Shown one piece after another: positions 44,830 to 56,495 of a stretch of DNA of 64,000 bases. The notes beneath the pieces are model-generated. The model ran no database searches. It saw only the letters and a list, made by a program, of their open reading frames with translations, and was not told where the DNA came from. Source of the DNA: Candolleomyces eurysporus (taxonomy: Eukaryota > Basidiomycota > Agaricomycetes > Agaricales > Psathyrellaceae); contig JANBPK010000823.1 of assembly GCA_027579435.1 (NCBI GenBank), positions 31,839 to 95,838 on the forward strand, in the 5' to 3' direction. The translations under genes were made by a program, and so were the position numbers. Numbering within the stretch: the first letter of the stretch is position 1; the number at the start of each line of letters is the position of its first letter.

Positions 44830-47800
44830 ATGGATCCCCCAAAAAGGCCTCGTCGCCGGGATGAAGCCAAAGGGTTTCTCAGAAGTCCCGTGAATTTCGT
44901 CAAAGAACGTTTCGATTCTCGCACACCCTCTTCATCTCGCTCTCGCCCGACCTCCCGTCTCAACGTTGCGGGGGGTACAGGCACCAGCTCTAAAGCCAGC
45001 CCCGATGTCCCTTCAGCCAATCCACAGATTGACAACACCAATCGCGGCGAAATTCAAACCCATCAAGACAACATCGATAAAGGTATCAGTAGCGCGCTTC
45101 GTCAAAATCTTTCCAGTCAGGCGATCTAATCTCCTTCGTCAGAAGCTATATCCTCCCTCCCAGCACAGAAAGACCCGGAGCAGAATACGCTCATACCCTC
45201 CGCTTCCACCTTCGATCAAGACGGCGCATCGCAGGTCTCTAACCCACCCCTTATGAGCGGGCGCTTGGCGGGGTCTCAAGAAGAGGGAGAGTCGCAGGGA
45301 ACCACCGGTCACGTCGAAAATTCAAAACAGGACCATGGTGCGGCGGTCCTCGAGGGATATCCCTTGGATCTACCGTGTCCCGCTCAATCGAACATGCCTG
45401 CGACTGCGATATCTCACGCGGAGCACAAGCCTCAGGAAATTACCGCCCACGTCGAACATCAACCAGCAAGGCATGCAAACAAGATCTACGAAGGCGTCAA
45501 GGCCACCCTCCGGAGGGTGGTCGAAGTATCCGATGCGTTTNCCCCCGTTGAAGAGTGTTGCTGCAGGACTGTTTGTCATATGCGATACGATCGATGTGAG
45601 TCCTCGCTTCAATGAGCCGCGATCTCCCGTACCAATTCATGAGTAGGCGTATGGCGAGAATAAGCAGGAATTCAACGAACTTATCAAGAGGATGGAGGTG
45701 TTGTCGAGAATCATGGACTCTTGTCCGTCTGATGTTTCGCAAGAGGTGAAAGACCGTTTTGATGGCTTGTCACGGTGAGAGGAGCTTGTTTGTCTCGAGC
45801 GTCAGCGTACTCAGCCTGTGCTGGACTGTGCAGAACTCTGGAGGAGAAACAGAAGATACTGCAAGACAAAGTGGACCCGACCAGATCAGGGTTTGAGCGC
45901 GTGATGCTCGCCGCGCAGGACAGGCAATTGGTGTTGAAGCTTACGCAGGAAATTAGGTTCGCGATCGAAATAGCAATGGTGAGACTCCTTGGGCTCGTAC
46001 TTGCGACGGTGACTTATAACTGTCTAGTTCGACGCGATCATCGAGAATCGGACTCAGACCCTCCGGATTGTGAGAGGAGTGAACTGGTTGCAGCAACGAA
46101 TTGACGGTGCGTCTGATTTTATACCATCAGGTCCCGCTTCTCATGGGCCTCGATAGTAATCGACGACCACACCGGGACCATGCGCACTATCGAACGGACC
46201 GTCCAATCGCTGAAGAGATCCAGTACGTCCATCTGTGTTGTCCCTCATTTATCACGCCACTCAGCCACGAATCAGATCTGTTCCAGGGGCTAGGGGGAGT
46301 GAGAGGGGCAGAGCACAGCAACGCAAAACGAGGTCCCGGATGCATCCCCGGATCTCGGGTATCGCTACTGGCCATGTTGCTCATGTGGGCGACGGATCCG
46401 AATTCTCCTCACCTGTTCTGGCTTAGCGGCCTCGCTGGTACGGGAAAGACAACCGTGTCGAGGACCTTTTGTTCCCAGCTCAACGACCGGGGACTTTTGG
46501 GCGCGAGTTTCTTCTGTACGCTCGAAGAATCGGATAAGCGGGATGTGTATTTCATCATCCCCACCCTCGCGAGAATTCTGGCAGAGAAACGACCTACATT
46601 TGGCGACGCACTTGAGGAAATCCTCGAGTCTGATGACAGCTGCCGAAATCCAACGGAGATGGATTTGCAGGACCAGTACCTGAAACTCATCCTCCAGCCT
46701 GCTGAGAAGACCTTTGCCGGCGACGAGCTCCTTGTGCTTGGTGTAGATGCCCTCGACGAGTGCGAGGATCAAGATGCTGTCAGGGTCTTCATTGCAGCTA
46801 TTGCATCACAGAAGCCAAACATCCCGCTCAGGTTCTTCCTTACTAGTCGGCCCGAGGTCTCTCTTCGGGAGTCCTTTGACTCATCTACCCACCACGGGTG
46901 GCTCCGGCTCCATGACATTGAAGCTGACATTGTCAGAGCTGATATACTGCTGTACCTGAAGGACCGGTTCAAACGCATCCCAAGGGTGTATAACCACTAT
47001 CAGGCAAACTGGCCACCTCCAGAGATTCAGACTCTTGTCAATGTCTCAGGAACACTGTTTATCATTGCAGCCACCATGGCTGGATATATTTCAACTTCCT
47101 CAGGGAATGGCTTGGAGAGGTTCCAGGAACTTGCCAAACCATCTGCAAATGTCCAGATTTCTGGCATTGATGCTCTGTACAGCAGGATCTTAACTGAAGC
47201 TTTCAAAGATCTAGAACAAAAGGAGGCAGATATTATATGCTCTTGCCTGTCTTTGCTTGTCACAACCCAGAAGCCTATCTCAGTGAGCACCTATGCCAAA
47301 TTGCATGGCAAGAAGGCTTCAGCAATTCGAGAAGCCTTCAAGTCTCTTCACTCTGTGGTCCAAATGCCTGATGAAGGTTATGATGATACTGCAATCTCAA
47401 TCTTTCATGCATCTTTTGTTGACTACCTGACCTCAGAAAAGGTTCATGGCAAGCAATGGGCCATTGACAGATTAACTGCGCACTGTCTGACAGCCAAGGC
47501 ATGCTTCACACTCATGGACTCTGGGCTTTACTTTGGGGTTTCAGGAGCCAAAACCTCATATAGAAGCAATGATGACCAACCTATGGCTCTGCATATTGAG
47601 TCTGCACTAGCTTATGCATGTACAGCTTGGGGAGACCATGTTCTGTATGCTGGAGTCACCAAGCCCCTGCAGGAAAAGATGCAGGAGTTTGTGGAGACTG
47701 AGAAGATCTTGTATTGGCTGGAAGCTCTGAGTGTGTTAAAGAATGTTAGGTATGCCTACAACACTCTGTGGCAAATATCCAAGGTGAGTCTATGATCAGT

Positions 47801-48800
47801 NAAGGTGTGACATGGAAGTTGACAAACTATACAGGAACTAANATCAACTGANCTTGGGNCATTGCTGAATGACATTGGGGATTTTGTGCACAACTTTTCT
47901 ACACCCATTGAGCACAGTGCTCCTCATTTGTACCTGTCAGCACTACCATTCTATGCTGCAACAGAACAGCCGGTGCAGGCACTTCTGGAAGCTGTGTCAG
48001 TTCCCATTATTCACCATAACTTGACTCAGAGACAAGTGGTGTCACTGATACCAACACAGCAAATAACAGGATCTGTTGTGTTTTCTCCCAATGGTAAATA
48101 CATTGTCTCAGGCATGGTGAGTGGGGCCATTGAGCTATGGAGGGCTCAAACAGGACAGCCGGCTTTAGAGCCAATGACAGGGCATAGCTCTTTGGTCACA
48201 TCTGTTGCATTCTCTCCTGATGGCAAATACATTGTCTCAGGCTCAGATGACAAGACCATCAGGCTGTGGGATGCTCACACAGGACAGCCAGCTTTGGAGC
48301 CAATGGCAGGGCATAGCAAAGGGGTCAGATCTGTTGCATTCTCTCCTGATGGCAAGTTCATTGTCTCAGGCTCAGATGACATGACTGTCAGGCTGTTGGA
48401 TGCTCACACAGGGCAGTCAGCTCCAGAGCCAGTCACATCACGGTTATCCTTTCCACAATCTCTATTTCTACACCACTATCTGCCTGGAATGTTGACATTC
48501 AACAACACTGGTTGGATTCAGAACTCCTCAGGGGACCTTCTTTTCTGGGTTCCACCTCATTTTCTGCCTGGCCTTCTTCATAATCTCAATTGTCTCATCA
48601 TTGGAGATATCTACACCACCAAAGTTGACCTCACCAATGCAGTTTATCATGGCTCCAACTGGCTCAAGTAAGTCACAAAGTCTCTGCTTTCTTTTACTTG
48701 TTAAAANCCCCCCCCCCCAAGATGCAGGGAAGCCTTTCTGAGTAATCCTCAAATGCACCAGCATTGGCCAATTACTACTTGTAAGCTTCTTCAATCATGA
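44830..48800 (+). pseudogene. NACHT-WD40 NLR-like gene (right-arm copy) with premature stop
   Basis: Exons by comparison with the left copy: 44830-45595, 45647-45774, 45834-45978, from 46028, 46131-47783, 47835-48667, 48722-48800. The ATG at 44830 matches the left start. At 45127-45129 the codon that is CAA (Gln) in the left copy is TAA, a C-to-T nonsense change about 100 codons in, upstream of NACHT. An N at 45541 shifts the frame but looks like a pad. NACHT: GLAGTGKTT, LGVDALDECEDQD. WD40 repeats: three (FSPNGKYIVSG, FSPDGKYIVSGSDDKT, FSPDGKFIVSGSDDMT), one more than on the left. The tail exon (WLK-CREAFLSN) ends at 48800. A protein restarting from a downstream ATG is possible. The last third is almost free of CpG. 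Confidence 0.82.
48060..48430 (+). repeat. WD40-encoding tandem repeats
   Basis: Three units of about 126 nt. Units 2 and 3 (from about 48186 and 48312) are very similar at the nucleotide level, including shared silent positions (GTTGCATTCTCTCCTGATGG in both). High identity between WD40 units within one gene is known from fungal HNWD genes (het-d, het-e and het-r), where unit shuffling changes recognition. Confidence 0.7.
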
Positions 48801-48900
48801 TTTGGTCTTGCAACTTACTCTGCATAGATTTTAACTTAGCTCCCCATTCAGCAATCTGACTTGTGTCAGGATTGCTCCCTTTTTTGAGTGTCATGACTCA

Positions 48901-50500
48901 TTCTGCTACCTCTTTTTCATACTCTTTCTATCCCTTGCATTCTACAGTTAAGTTTCTCATAACATATAGCATTGGTTCCCCCTTCTCTTTATACATTATG
49001 AGAATTATACAATGCAATAGTGTGTCAAAATGTACCCTGAGTTATCCAGAAACCAAATAGATACATACTTTAACAAGCTTTGGCCAAGCCACCTAACTTT
49101 TAGCACAGCATCAGCTAAGGTTGCCTCTCCAGCTTGTAGTTAGGTGTTGTGGATAAACTCTATTTTCCTCTCATTTTTCCTTTTTTTATTTACCAAGCCT
49201 CATCGTCTCTTAGATAGAGAAGAAATAAGCTATATTAGTCTGGACCAAAGCTGCCTAAGTGCCACAATGTTTGCAAACTAAGTAATATTTATTTATGGAC
49301 TTTAAGTACACTACATTGTACTTTGATATATAAATGGTGACTTATCCAATGAAGGATTCTTCTGGAAGATTCAAGAAAACATTGGACTCATCCAAACACA
49401 ACAAGAATTGATCGGAGTCATTTCCAGACTTAACAGATCATGGATCCATCAAGGAATTGACTTTGCAATCTCTCTACATAGTTCTATTACTTTCCTCAAT
49501 CTTCCATGACCTTTTACAAAGCTCTTTAACATTCTAGTAATTCACTAACTATCTGTTATTGAATTTCTTGAGAATAGCAAGATCTGCTCTTTACTAAACA
49601 TTGAAGTTCACTTGAATTCTGATCTTACCCCTCTAAGTCTTGTGTATTCATCCAGAATACACCAATATTAAGAATAGTTCTAACTACTCATAACATTAGG
49701 GTATAATGCAACTGGGGCTGCTTCAAGTTGACAGTCTCAAGCAACCTCAACTCTTGTGTCCCCAGAGTAGTTAGGTACTAAATCTTTCCCTCCTTAAGCT
49801 GTATGAAATTCATTGAAAGCCTAGTTATTTGTACAGTAAGAGACTCAGACCACATTAACTTATAGTTTATTGTTCCAAAAATCAAATGATTATCTGCTAA
49901 ACAAAAATGGTTGTATCACCACTTCAAATTAAACAGTCTCCCCTCCAGCTGAGCAACTCAATATCACTACTGTGCCATAAGGCCCTGGCTGGATGCCAGA
50001 TGAGATGAGATGGCTGTGGCTATCTGGGATTTGATGGGGTCATGTGATGCCAGCACAGTGACCAAATCTCACTATTGGGCAACAGAGAAAGGTTTCCTGG
50101 GCACTTAAAGTACCTTACCTCTTGCATGGCCTCACATTCATCAAGTATATTCAGTGCTAGATCAGTGGGGACAAGTCCCATACTATCATCAACCCTTGAT
50201 TCAGTCAGGCGCCTGGTTTGGTCAGTCACACAATGTCATGTTTTTTGGCTGGAAAGCATGATGGGTGTGACAGTTGACCGAATTTCTTCTTGTTCAAAAT
50301 TTGGGCTTTCTCCTCCAGAAAAAAGGGAATTTGAGGTGCCATAGAAAAATGAATACAAATATCATAGCACAAGCCTTGAATTTTGATGAAGAGAGCATGA
50401 AATGAGAAAGTGACTGAATGAGGGCCCTGACCAAATCAAGGGTCAATGATAGCAAGTACAAAAGCAATGTATGGCAAGGTTTCAGCATATCAGATGGAAT
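48901..50500. other. AT-rich, CpG-poor intergenic DNA
   Basis: No gene. 49700-49917 is the second copy of the repeat at 6440-6656 (identical end TGGTTGTATCA). The minus-strand frames near 50.0-50.5 kb are short and unrecognised. Confidence 0.5.
49700..49917 (+). repeat. About 215-bp repeat ending TGGTTGTATCA, copy 2
   Basis: Partner of 6440-6656 in the same orientation. Flanking sequence differs at both ends. Confidence 0.5.
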
Positions 50501-50509
50501 GATGGCTGG

Positions 50510-51255
50510 GGTGGCACAGAAAAGGAGCTCAAAATACTCTGAAAAGAAGGTCATCTATAGAAAGATATAACTTGGAAAGTGGTCACAAGGGATTTGCCAA
50601 GATACCAGTACTCAATTGACTGAGGTCCAACTCCTCCTCACATGGCTTGAGCAAGAGCACATCAAGGCAGTGGTTGGTGTAACTGCAGGCTGACCACCCT
50701 CAATCAACTTTGGCATTTCATATGCCAAACCAAAAAAGGCAAAAAGAGTCTATTAATAGTCACAGTGCAAGTGCAGAGGTGGCACAGCAGCACCTTGGCA
50801 TCTCATACCCTCTTTTTTTAATTTCTCTCTCTCACTCTAGCTGGGGCCTGGACTCTTTTTGTTTATAAATCTCATCTACACCTATTTACCAAGTTCCACT
50901 GATTGTGCGGCTCTGGATAGTATATATAGGACAGACTCTCATAGTTTATTTCACCAGAGAGTTATTGCTGTTTTACCTGTGTTTTACTTTTGTGTATTGA
51001 AAATCAATGGTCGTGAACTTTTATCTTGTGTGGCATAATATTTGCAAACAGAAAGACAAAGATACTTGAGTTGAGAAGTGTGCTTACACCTTACCCATGG
51101 TTTTGGTGGAGAAGGATTTAACAAATTCTTATTACTTACTATTACCCCCATGACTTGCACTAGATTTTGTGCGGCTTGACTATGTGACAAGGCACTACCT
51201 TAAAGATCTCACATGGCTCAACCTAATGGGTTGGGTTGTGTGTGTGGTTGGTGTT
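50510..51255 (+). repeat. LTR-like repeat fragment (family L)
   Basis: Contains an upstream block, a CT-rich stretch (TCTCTCTCACTCTAGCTGGGG), a TATA-like box (AGTATATATAGGACAGACTC, about 50920), a leader and the conserved end TTGGGTTGTGTGTGTGG. It matches the inverted copy at 5.38-6.17 kb and the partial copies at 51.64-52.03 and 53.05-53.42 kb. Confidence 0.6.
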
Positions 51256-51640
51256 TTTGTCAGCAAATGACCCAGCAAATCATGTGCTGATTCAAACTTT
51301 AAGACTTAGAGGAGAGAAGGTTTAGAGAATGTAGCAGAGGCCATGAATTGACCAGCTAAAGACTAAATAATACAGCTCTGGATGCTACACTATTTATACT
51401 ATAGAAATGGCACACAGACCATTTGTATCTATGTGGATCTATTTGTACATGTTTGGCTATAGCATATAGAATCAAGTATAAATAAAATGAAAAAAAAAAT
51501 CATAATAAATAATAAAAATATTCTTATATTTGTATTTGTATATGAAATGATCAAAAGACGCTTAAAAAGAAAAGGAAAATAAGTAAAAATGAAAGTNAAA
51601 AATGGATATTGACTTCATGCTATAACGGTTTCAGTGGTCT
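51256..51640. other. AT-rich spacer
   Basis: About 51.46-51.60 kb is nearly pure A/T with a poly-A run (and an N at 51597). No gene. Confidence 0.5.
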
Positions 51641-53425
51641 TGCCATTCTCAATCTCTTCAGCAGCATGGTAAAGGAGCTTGAATGACTCTGAAAGGAAGG
51701 TCACCCAAGGCTAGAGATAACCCAGATAGTGGTCACAAAATGGAATTGCCAAAACTTACTACTCAATTGGCAGGGATCTGTTACCATCCTGAGTGGTTCA
51801 AGCAAGGGGGTACCAAATCAGCAGCCAGAATAACCATGGCCTGACCACCCTTGATCAGCTTTGACATTTCACTCAGCAACACAGAAAAGGCAAAGGACAA
51901 GTATCAATAGTCAGGGCACAAGTGTGGAAGTGGTGCAGCAGCACCTTGTCATATCCAATACCCTCTTTTTTTTAATCTTTTTCTCTCTCTCTAGCTAGGC
52001 ACAGACTCTGTTATGTAATAACCCCAGTAGTACTCTTTTTTTTCTCTTAGTCAAACTAGGACTGTGAACGCTGACTGCAGTTTGGGACTTTGTAATACCA
52101 AACTGTGTAATCAGTAACTTTGGACTATGGCTTACCAATAGACAATGGACAATTACCTAGCAGGACTGCATAGTTAGTAATGTATGGACTGCAGCACAGT
52201 AGCACTTGTAGTATATAGGCAGTACAAGCTGGACAGTAACTCCCCAGCTTGTTCTCAAGAATCTACTCTCTTGCTTACTCATATAACCACTCCCAACTAA
52301 AGGCATCAGTCCACTCTAGTGCATGACCATTGCCATCTGCACCAAGACTGAAATCAACTCTAACTATCTAATCCTCTACCTCCGAGTTTATCTAGTTCTC
52401 AGTCCCAAGACCAAGATTCACCTTGGATCCTTCACAGTACATAACCTTGTTGCTGACGTTCTTAATGCTCCACAGATCACTATCCCACACCCTCCAATGA
52501 CTCCGGAACTCACTGCCACCCTTGCGCTTCTGGACCAGAAGTACGCTGAACAAACTCCAGAGCTCCTCCAACAACTTTGGACTCTTGCTAGTTCCAACCC
52601 CCCGTCTATCATCCACAGCACTTCAGCTCATATTTCTATATTGCTGGATGCTCAGACCCCTGCTAATTCTAAACCTGCAAAACAACAATGAGCTTCATCC
52701 AACCCCGACCAACCTATACCCCAACGCTCCCGACGTGGCACTTCAAACACCACAGAACCCACTAGCTCTTCAGCCTGCTGAAGGAAGGATCACTCCCCTT
52801 ATCTTCAAAGAAGATTTCTCTGACTTCTTCAACATCAAGTTCCGTTTCTGGCATCTCTGCTTTCACATCTTTGACAACCCTCAAATAGTCCATTGGGTGG
52901 TCTTCATGGCTAGCCGCAACATCGTCTGTGTTCCCAAACTCAACAAAACATTCCTAGGCCCTCTTTGCCTCAGTTGTGATCACAATCTGAGCAAGCCCAT
53001 AACAGACTCTGTTTGCTTAGAAATCTTGCATATACTTGCTTACTATACTCTGGTGATTGCATGGCTCCAGTTAGTATATACATATATAATGGACTCTTGT
53101 AGTTTATTTTACCAGAGAATTATTGCTGTTAACCTGTGTTTGAATTTTGCATATTGCAAATTGATGGTTGTGAACTTTTATCTTACCCAGCATGATATTT
53201 GTGAATGGAAAGATGAAGATACTTGAGTTGAAAAGTGTTCTTACACCTCACCCATGGTTTTAGCAAAAAATTTGACCAATTCTTAATACTCACTACTACC
53301 CCCACAACTTGCACCAGATTTCATGTGGCTCAACTACACTACAAAGCACTACCTTAAAGATCTCGCACAGCTCAACTAATTTGGTTGGGTTGTGTGTGTC
53401 ATTGGTGTTTTAATGGTCTTGCCAT
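51640..53425 (+). pseudogene. Truncated LTR retrotransposon with gag-like ORF
   Basis: LTR-like pieces at 51640-52030 and 53050-53425 flank a short internal region. The internal ORF 52323-52691 (122 codons, MTIAICTKTEINSNYLILYL...) is followed by another frame with a gag-like segment (FKEDFSDFFNIKFRFW). Stops and shifts break it, and no protease, RT or integrase is present. It could be an internally deleted copy or a non-autonomous LTR element. The repeated TGGTCTTGCCATTCTCAATC block marks the shared LTR part. The family assignment (gypsy or copia) cannot be made from what remains. Confidence 0.45.
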
Positions 53426-53889
53426 TCTCAATCTCTTCAACATCCATCTCACGCATGAACATGTTCAGAAATGGGCTGCAGCTATTGTGAGCTTTGTTTT
53501 GTGNTTTTTATTATCATCATAATCTGATAATTACAGTGCCTGATAGCTTTTTTCTANCTCCTAGTGGTGCACAGCCAGTGACTCTGAACCAGCCACCTAA
53601 CCATGCTTTGTTTGATGCTGTATGCAGGAATGCACCAAAATTGGCACTCCTTCAGGCTTGAATTGAAGCTGCTGCAAAGGAAAAGGCAACTGCAACTGCC
53701 ACTCCAGCCCAGCCACTGCCAAATCAATCAATTGTCAATTTGTCCTTCCCAACAATATGTTTGGGATATGCTTCAATATTCCAGTTCCTCATGGCAATAC
53801 AGTGAATATCCCTAATGGCACAGCACCTATGTCTTCTGACAACGATGCTCTCATTCCTGCTGGCTCAGCTCCAGGCCCAAACTCTCAAT

Positions 53890-54065
53890 AGATGCATTCT
53901 GTAAAACCTATGACCTGCCAGAAGTTATTCTCACTTGGTTTAATCAGAGTGGATTTAGGAGCACTGCTGGCTTCCAGTTTGTCAAGGTGCATGAGCTTAG
54001 AGATCTGAGATTCAACCAGGTGAAATCACGGAGATTCAGGATGCAGTAGAAGAGTGGGCTTAAAA
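53890..54065 (+). pseudogene. SAM-like domain remnant
   Basis: Plus-strand text IDAFCKTYDLPEVILTWFNQ is followed by FVKVHELRDLRF and, after a 1-bp shift, PGEITEIQDAVEEWA. The pattern resembles short SAM-like helical domains found in many transposon-associated agaricomycete ORFs (from memory, not searched). It is frameshifted and without a start, and Ns occur nearby at 53504 and 53559. Confidence 0.35.
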
Positions 54066-54130
54066 GGCTTGGATACAACAAGTAATTAGTACAGAACAAA
54101 CTGAATAAACATCTCTATGGTCCTGATGTT

Positions 54131-55150
54131 TTAAAAATACCCAGAATGCATGAAATAGCCTGGTGCATCTGATTCTGTGATAATATACATTACCTCCATC
54201 AAATTGTAGACCATCCCATTGCCTTCAGTTGCAAATAGATCACCATGTTGTTGAGTGGATGATACAATCTTTGAAAAGGCCTCCTCAATTTGGTCGAGGT
54301 CTGGGGAATAGGGTGGTAGATTCTCAAGGCAAACTCCAAATTGATCAATGAGTGCAAGAATGTCAGGATTATGGTGGATACAGGCATTGTCCATCATGAG
54401 AACATTGAGTGGACCAGGAAAGGGAGTGCATCTTTGCATTACATAGTGCTTCAGGTACTCCAGAAACTGTTCTTGAGTCATTTAGCCATCAACCACAGTG
54501 TTGCTGGCCATGCCATCCACCATCAAGAGTCCCTTCACTGAGAAGTGACAACCACAAATGAACACCCTTTCCCAAACAGCCCAAGTGTTCCTAACTGAGT
54601 GGCCATATCTTTGCTCATCCTTTGATACCTCATCCAGGAACCCTAGCTGCTCTGGCGAGTATCCTGACATCCTCCAAATAAAGTCTGCCTGCTGCTCTTT
54701 ATCTCTCCCTTTTGCAATCTTCTTCAGCTTCTTTTAAGACACCCCAGCCTGCTTGAGCTCCAAGCAGATTGTTGTGTAGTGAATGGAGATGAAGTGGTTT
54801 GTGAGAAGCAAATATTGTAGCTCATCCAAGAACCAATCCAGCTAATGGCAAATAAGGCAAAGCAGATAGCTGATGTCATCAAAATGAAAGGCTTGAGGAC
54901 AACCAGGAAGCCCATATCTGAGTGCAATGACACTACCGATTTCCCTCCAGAGCTTCAGAACTTGAAAAAAAGTGCTCCTGGAGATATTGAGGCACAGTAG
55001 AAAATCCTCAGTTTTTAGATGGCCTACTTCATGCAGCTGTACTACTGCAAACTTCAGGTTTGCAGAAATCTTGCACAATGGCATAGATTTTGGGCAACAG
55101 AGCCAGTGGAGGGTGGTTGATAGTATTGTGAGAGGCAAAAGCCATGTCAA
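54131..55150 (-). pseudogene. Tc1/mariner-like DDE transposase, broken
   Basis: Minus-strand reading from 55150 gives a helix-turn-helix-like N-terminus (ISANLKFAVVQLHEVGHLKT), then LGFLDEVSKDEQRYG with the first catalytic Asp, LNVLMMDNACIHH with the second, and PPYSPDLDQIEEAFSKI with the third acidic position in the usual PPYSPDxNPxE context. Three in-frame stops (near 54841, 54735 and 54480) interrupt it; two fall where a CAR-to-TAR change would explain them. Length and motif order fit the Tc1/mariner superfamily used as 'DDE endonuclease' in basidiomycetes. The sequence is CpG-poor. Terminal inverted repeats were not found by eye. Confidence 0.85.
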
Positions 55151-55199
55151 TGGCCATTTTGGATTTTAGGGCTTTATTTTACATTTTTTGTCACCCTGC

Positions 55200-56480
55200 A
55201 GTGAGTGTTAACCTTTTCTCAAATTGCTGTATGCAAATAACTCCAGTGAACTTCAGAAAAACTCCACCAAACTTCATTGGAATCTGGCTGAATTTGCACA
55301 AATACACCTGATCCTCACCAAATCCCCAGCTAATTAGCTGGGTATAACGGGGGTGTTTGAACAGTTAGCTTAGCTGGGAACGTGCAACAGCCACTGACCT
55401 TCAATAATTCTGGGGTGGGATGCCAGTTAAGGAAAGCATCCCTCGGATAAAAGGTGTAGTGGGTGAGGAGGTTGATTAGGGTAGAGATAAGGGGGTGGGA
55501 GGGTAGAGATAAGGGGGCAGGTAGGGTAGATCACTACAATATGACGTACCTTCAGAGCATCGTTGTTTGACAGGTACAGGATGGCAGGTTGGAACCATTG
55601 GAACCACCGGGATGTCCTCGCTCCCATCAATCCATCTGTCTGCCACAATCACTGGTGTCAAAGGGTGTTCCGGGTGATTTGCCATGGTGAGTCCGCTGTT
55701 TGATTGCTGTCTGGGCGCTTTCCCATGCTCTTCCCTCCTGCCATTTCTCATCTCCTTCTTTGGCAGAGCTCGGCATCATGCCTGTAGATCAATTCTTAAT
55801 CAATTCTTGCTTGCCTTCCCCCTCCTCATACCTCTTGACCTCATCTCAACCTCATACCTCTCCAATGCCGTCAGGTGTGGGAAAAGTAAAGGAAGCTCGA
55901 GGCGGGTCAATGCACCATATTTGCAACGGAACAAAAATGATGTTGCTGGGTCTTCCAAAGCTGTGTCCAACACCCTGGGACCTACAGACCTTGCTGTAGC
56001 TTGTACCGAAGCAGAGAGGATGCGTGCAATGGCAAACAACTGTACGTAGCATTCAACATCTGGCAGTGACTTGACATGAACAATCCATAGTATTAGGGCC
56101 TCAGCAACAGGAGATTCTCTCCAATATTCATCAGGCTCACGATGCTGACCAAAAAGACTTTGGTGCTGGAGTGGATATCAAGGAGGTCCCCGCCACCGTT
56201 AGCGATATCATGTCACTCAGGGATGTGGCAGATACAGTGATGGAAGCCATCAAGGACCAGTATGTCCCGAGCTTGGTTCTGGATTGTATCTAACCAAAAC
56301 ACAGACCCGTAACTTGGCTTAAGCCTGGATAGAGGGCCTGTACTGCCCAATTCCACAAGAACTTGGGCAATATCAATGTCCTTGCCTCCGCTTTCTAGCA
56401 ATGGAAGAATCCATCAATCAGTGCGCCATCAACCAGTGCGCTGTCAACCAGTGCGCCATCAAACAGTACTGAGGGTGCCA
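55200..56480. other. Upstream part of KDZ element, frames unclear
   Basis: Short plus-strand ORFs (55684-56049, 55700-55999) could hold the N-terminus of the transposase that follows, but no motif is recognised. GGGTAGAGATAAGGGGG-type direct repeats occur at about 55480-55530. 56400-56470 contains a short tandem repeat (CAGTGCGC-ATCAAC units, four copies) encoding NQCAI-like text. Confidence 0.35.
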
Positions 56481-56495
56481 CTGCACTGCAACCAC

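Larger units (their letters stand above)
41835..48900 (+). repeat. Right arm of large inverted duplication
   Basis: Partner of 8320-15310. It contains the last exon of gene E, its 3' flank (ORF 42073-42348 shared with the left arm), the flank module (42.5-43.1 kb), family H (43.73-44.33 kb) and the right NACHT-WD40 copy. The right arm is joined to a complete NACHT gene while the left arm has only its last exon, so the right side preserves the older arrangement at the inner edge. Confidence 0.93.

Noticed and set aside
55480..55530. G-rich GGGTAGAGATAAGGGGG repeats as telomere-like or G-quadruplex array
   Set aside because: Only two to three imperfect units; not the fungal TTAGGG telomere repeat.
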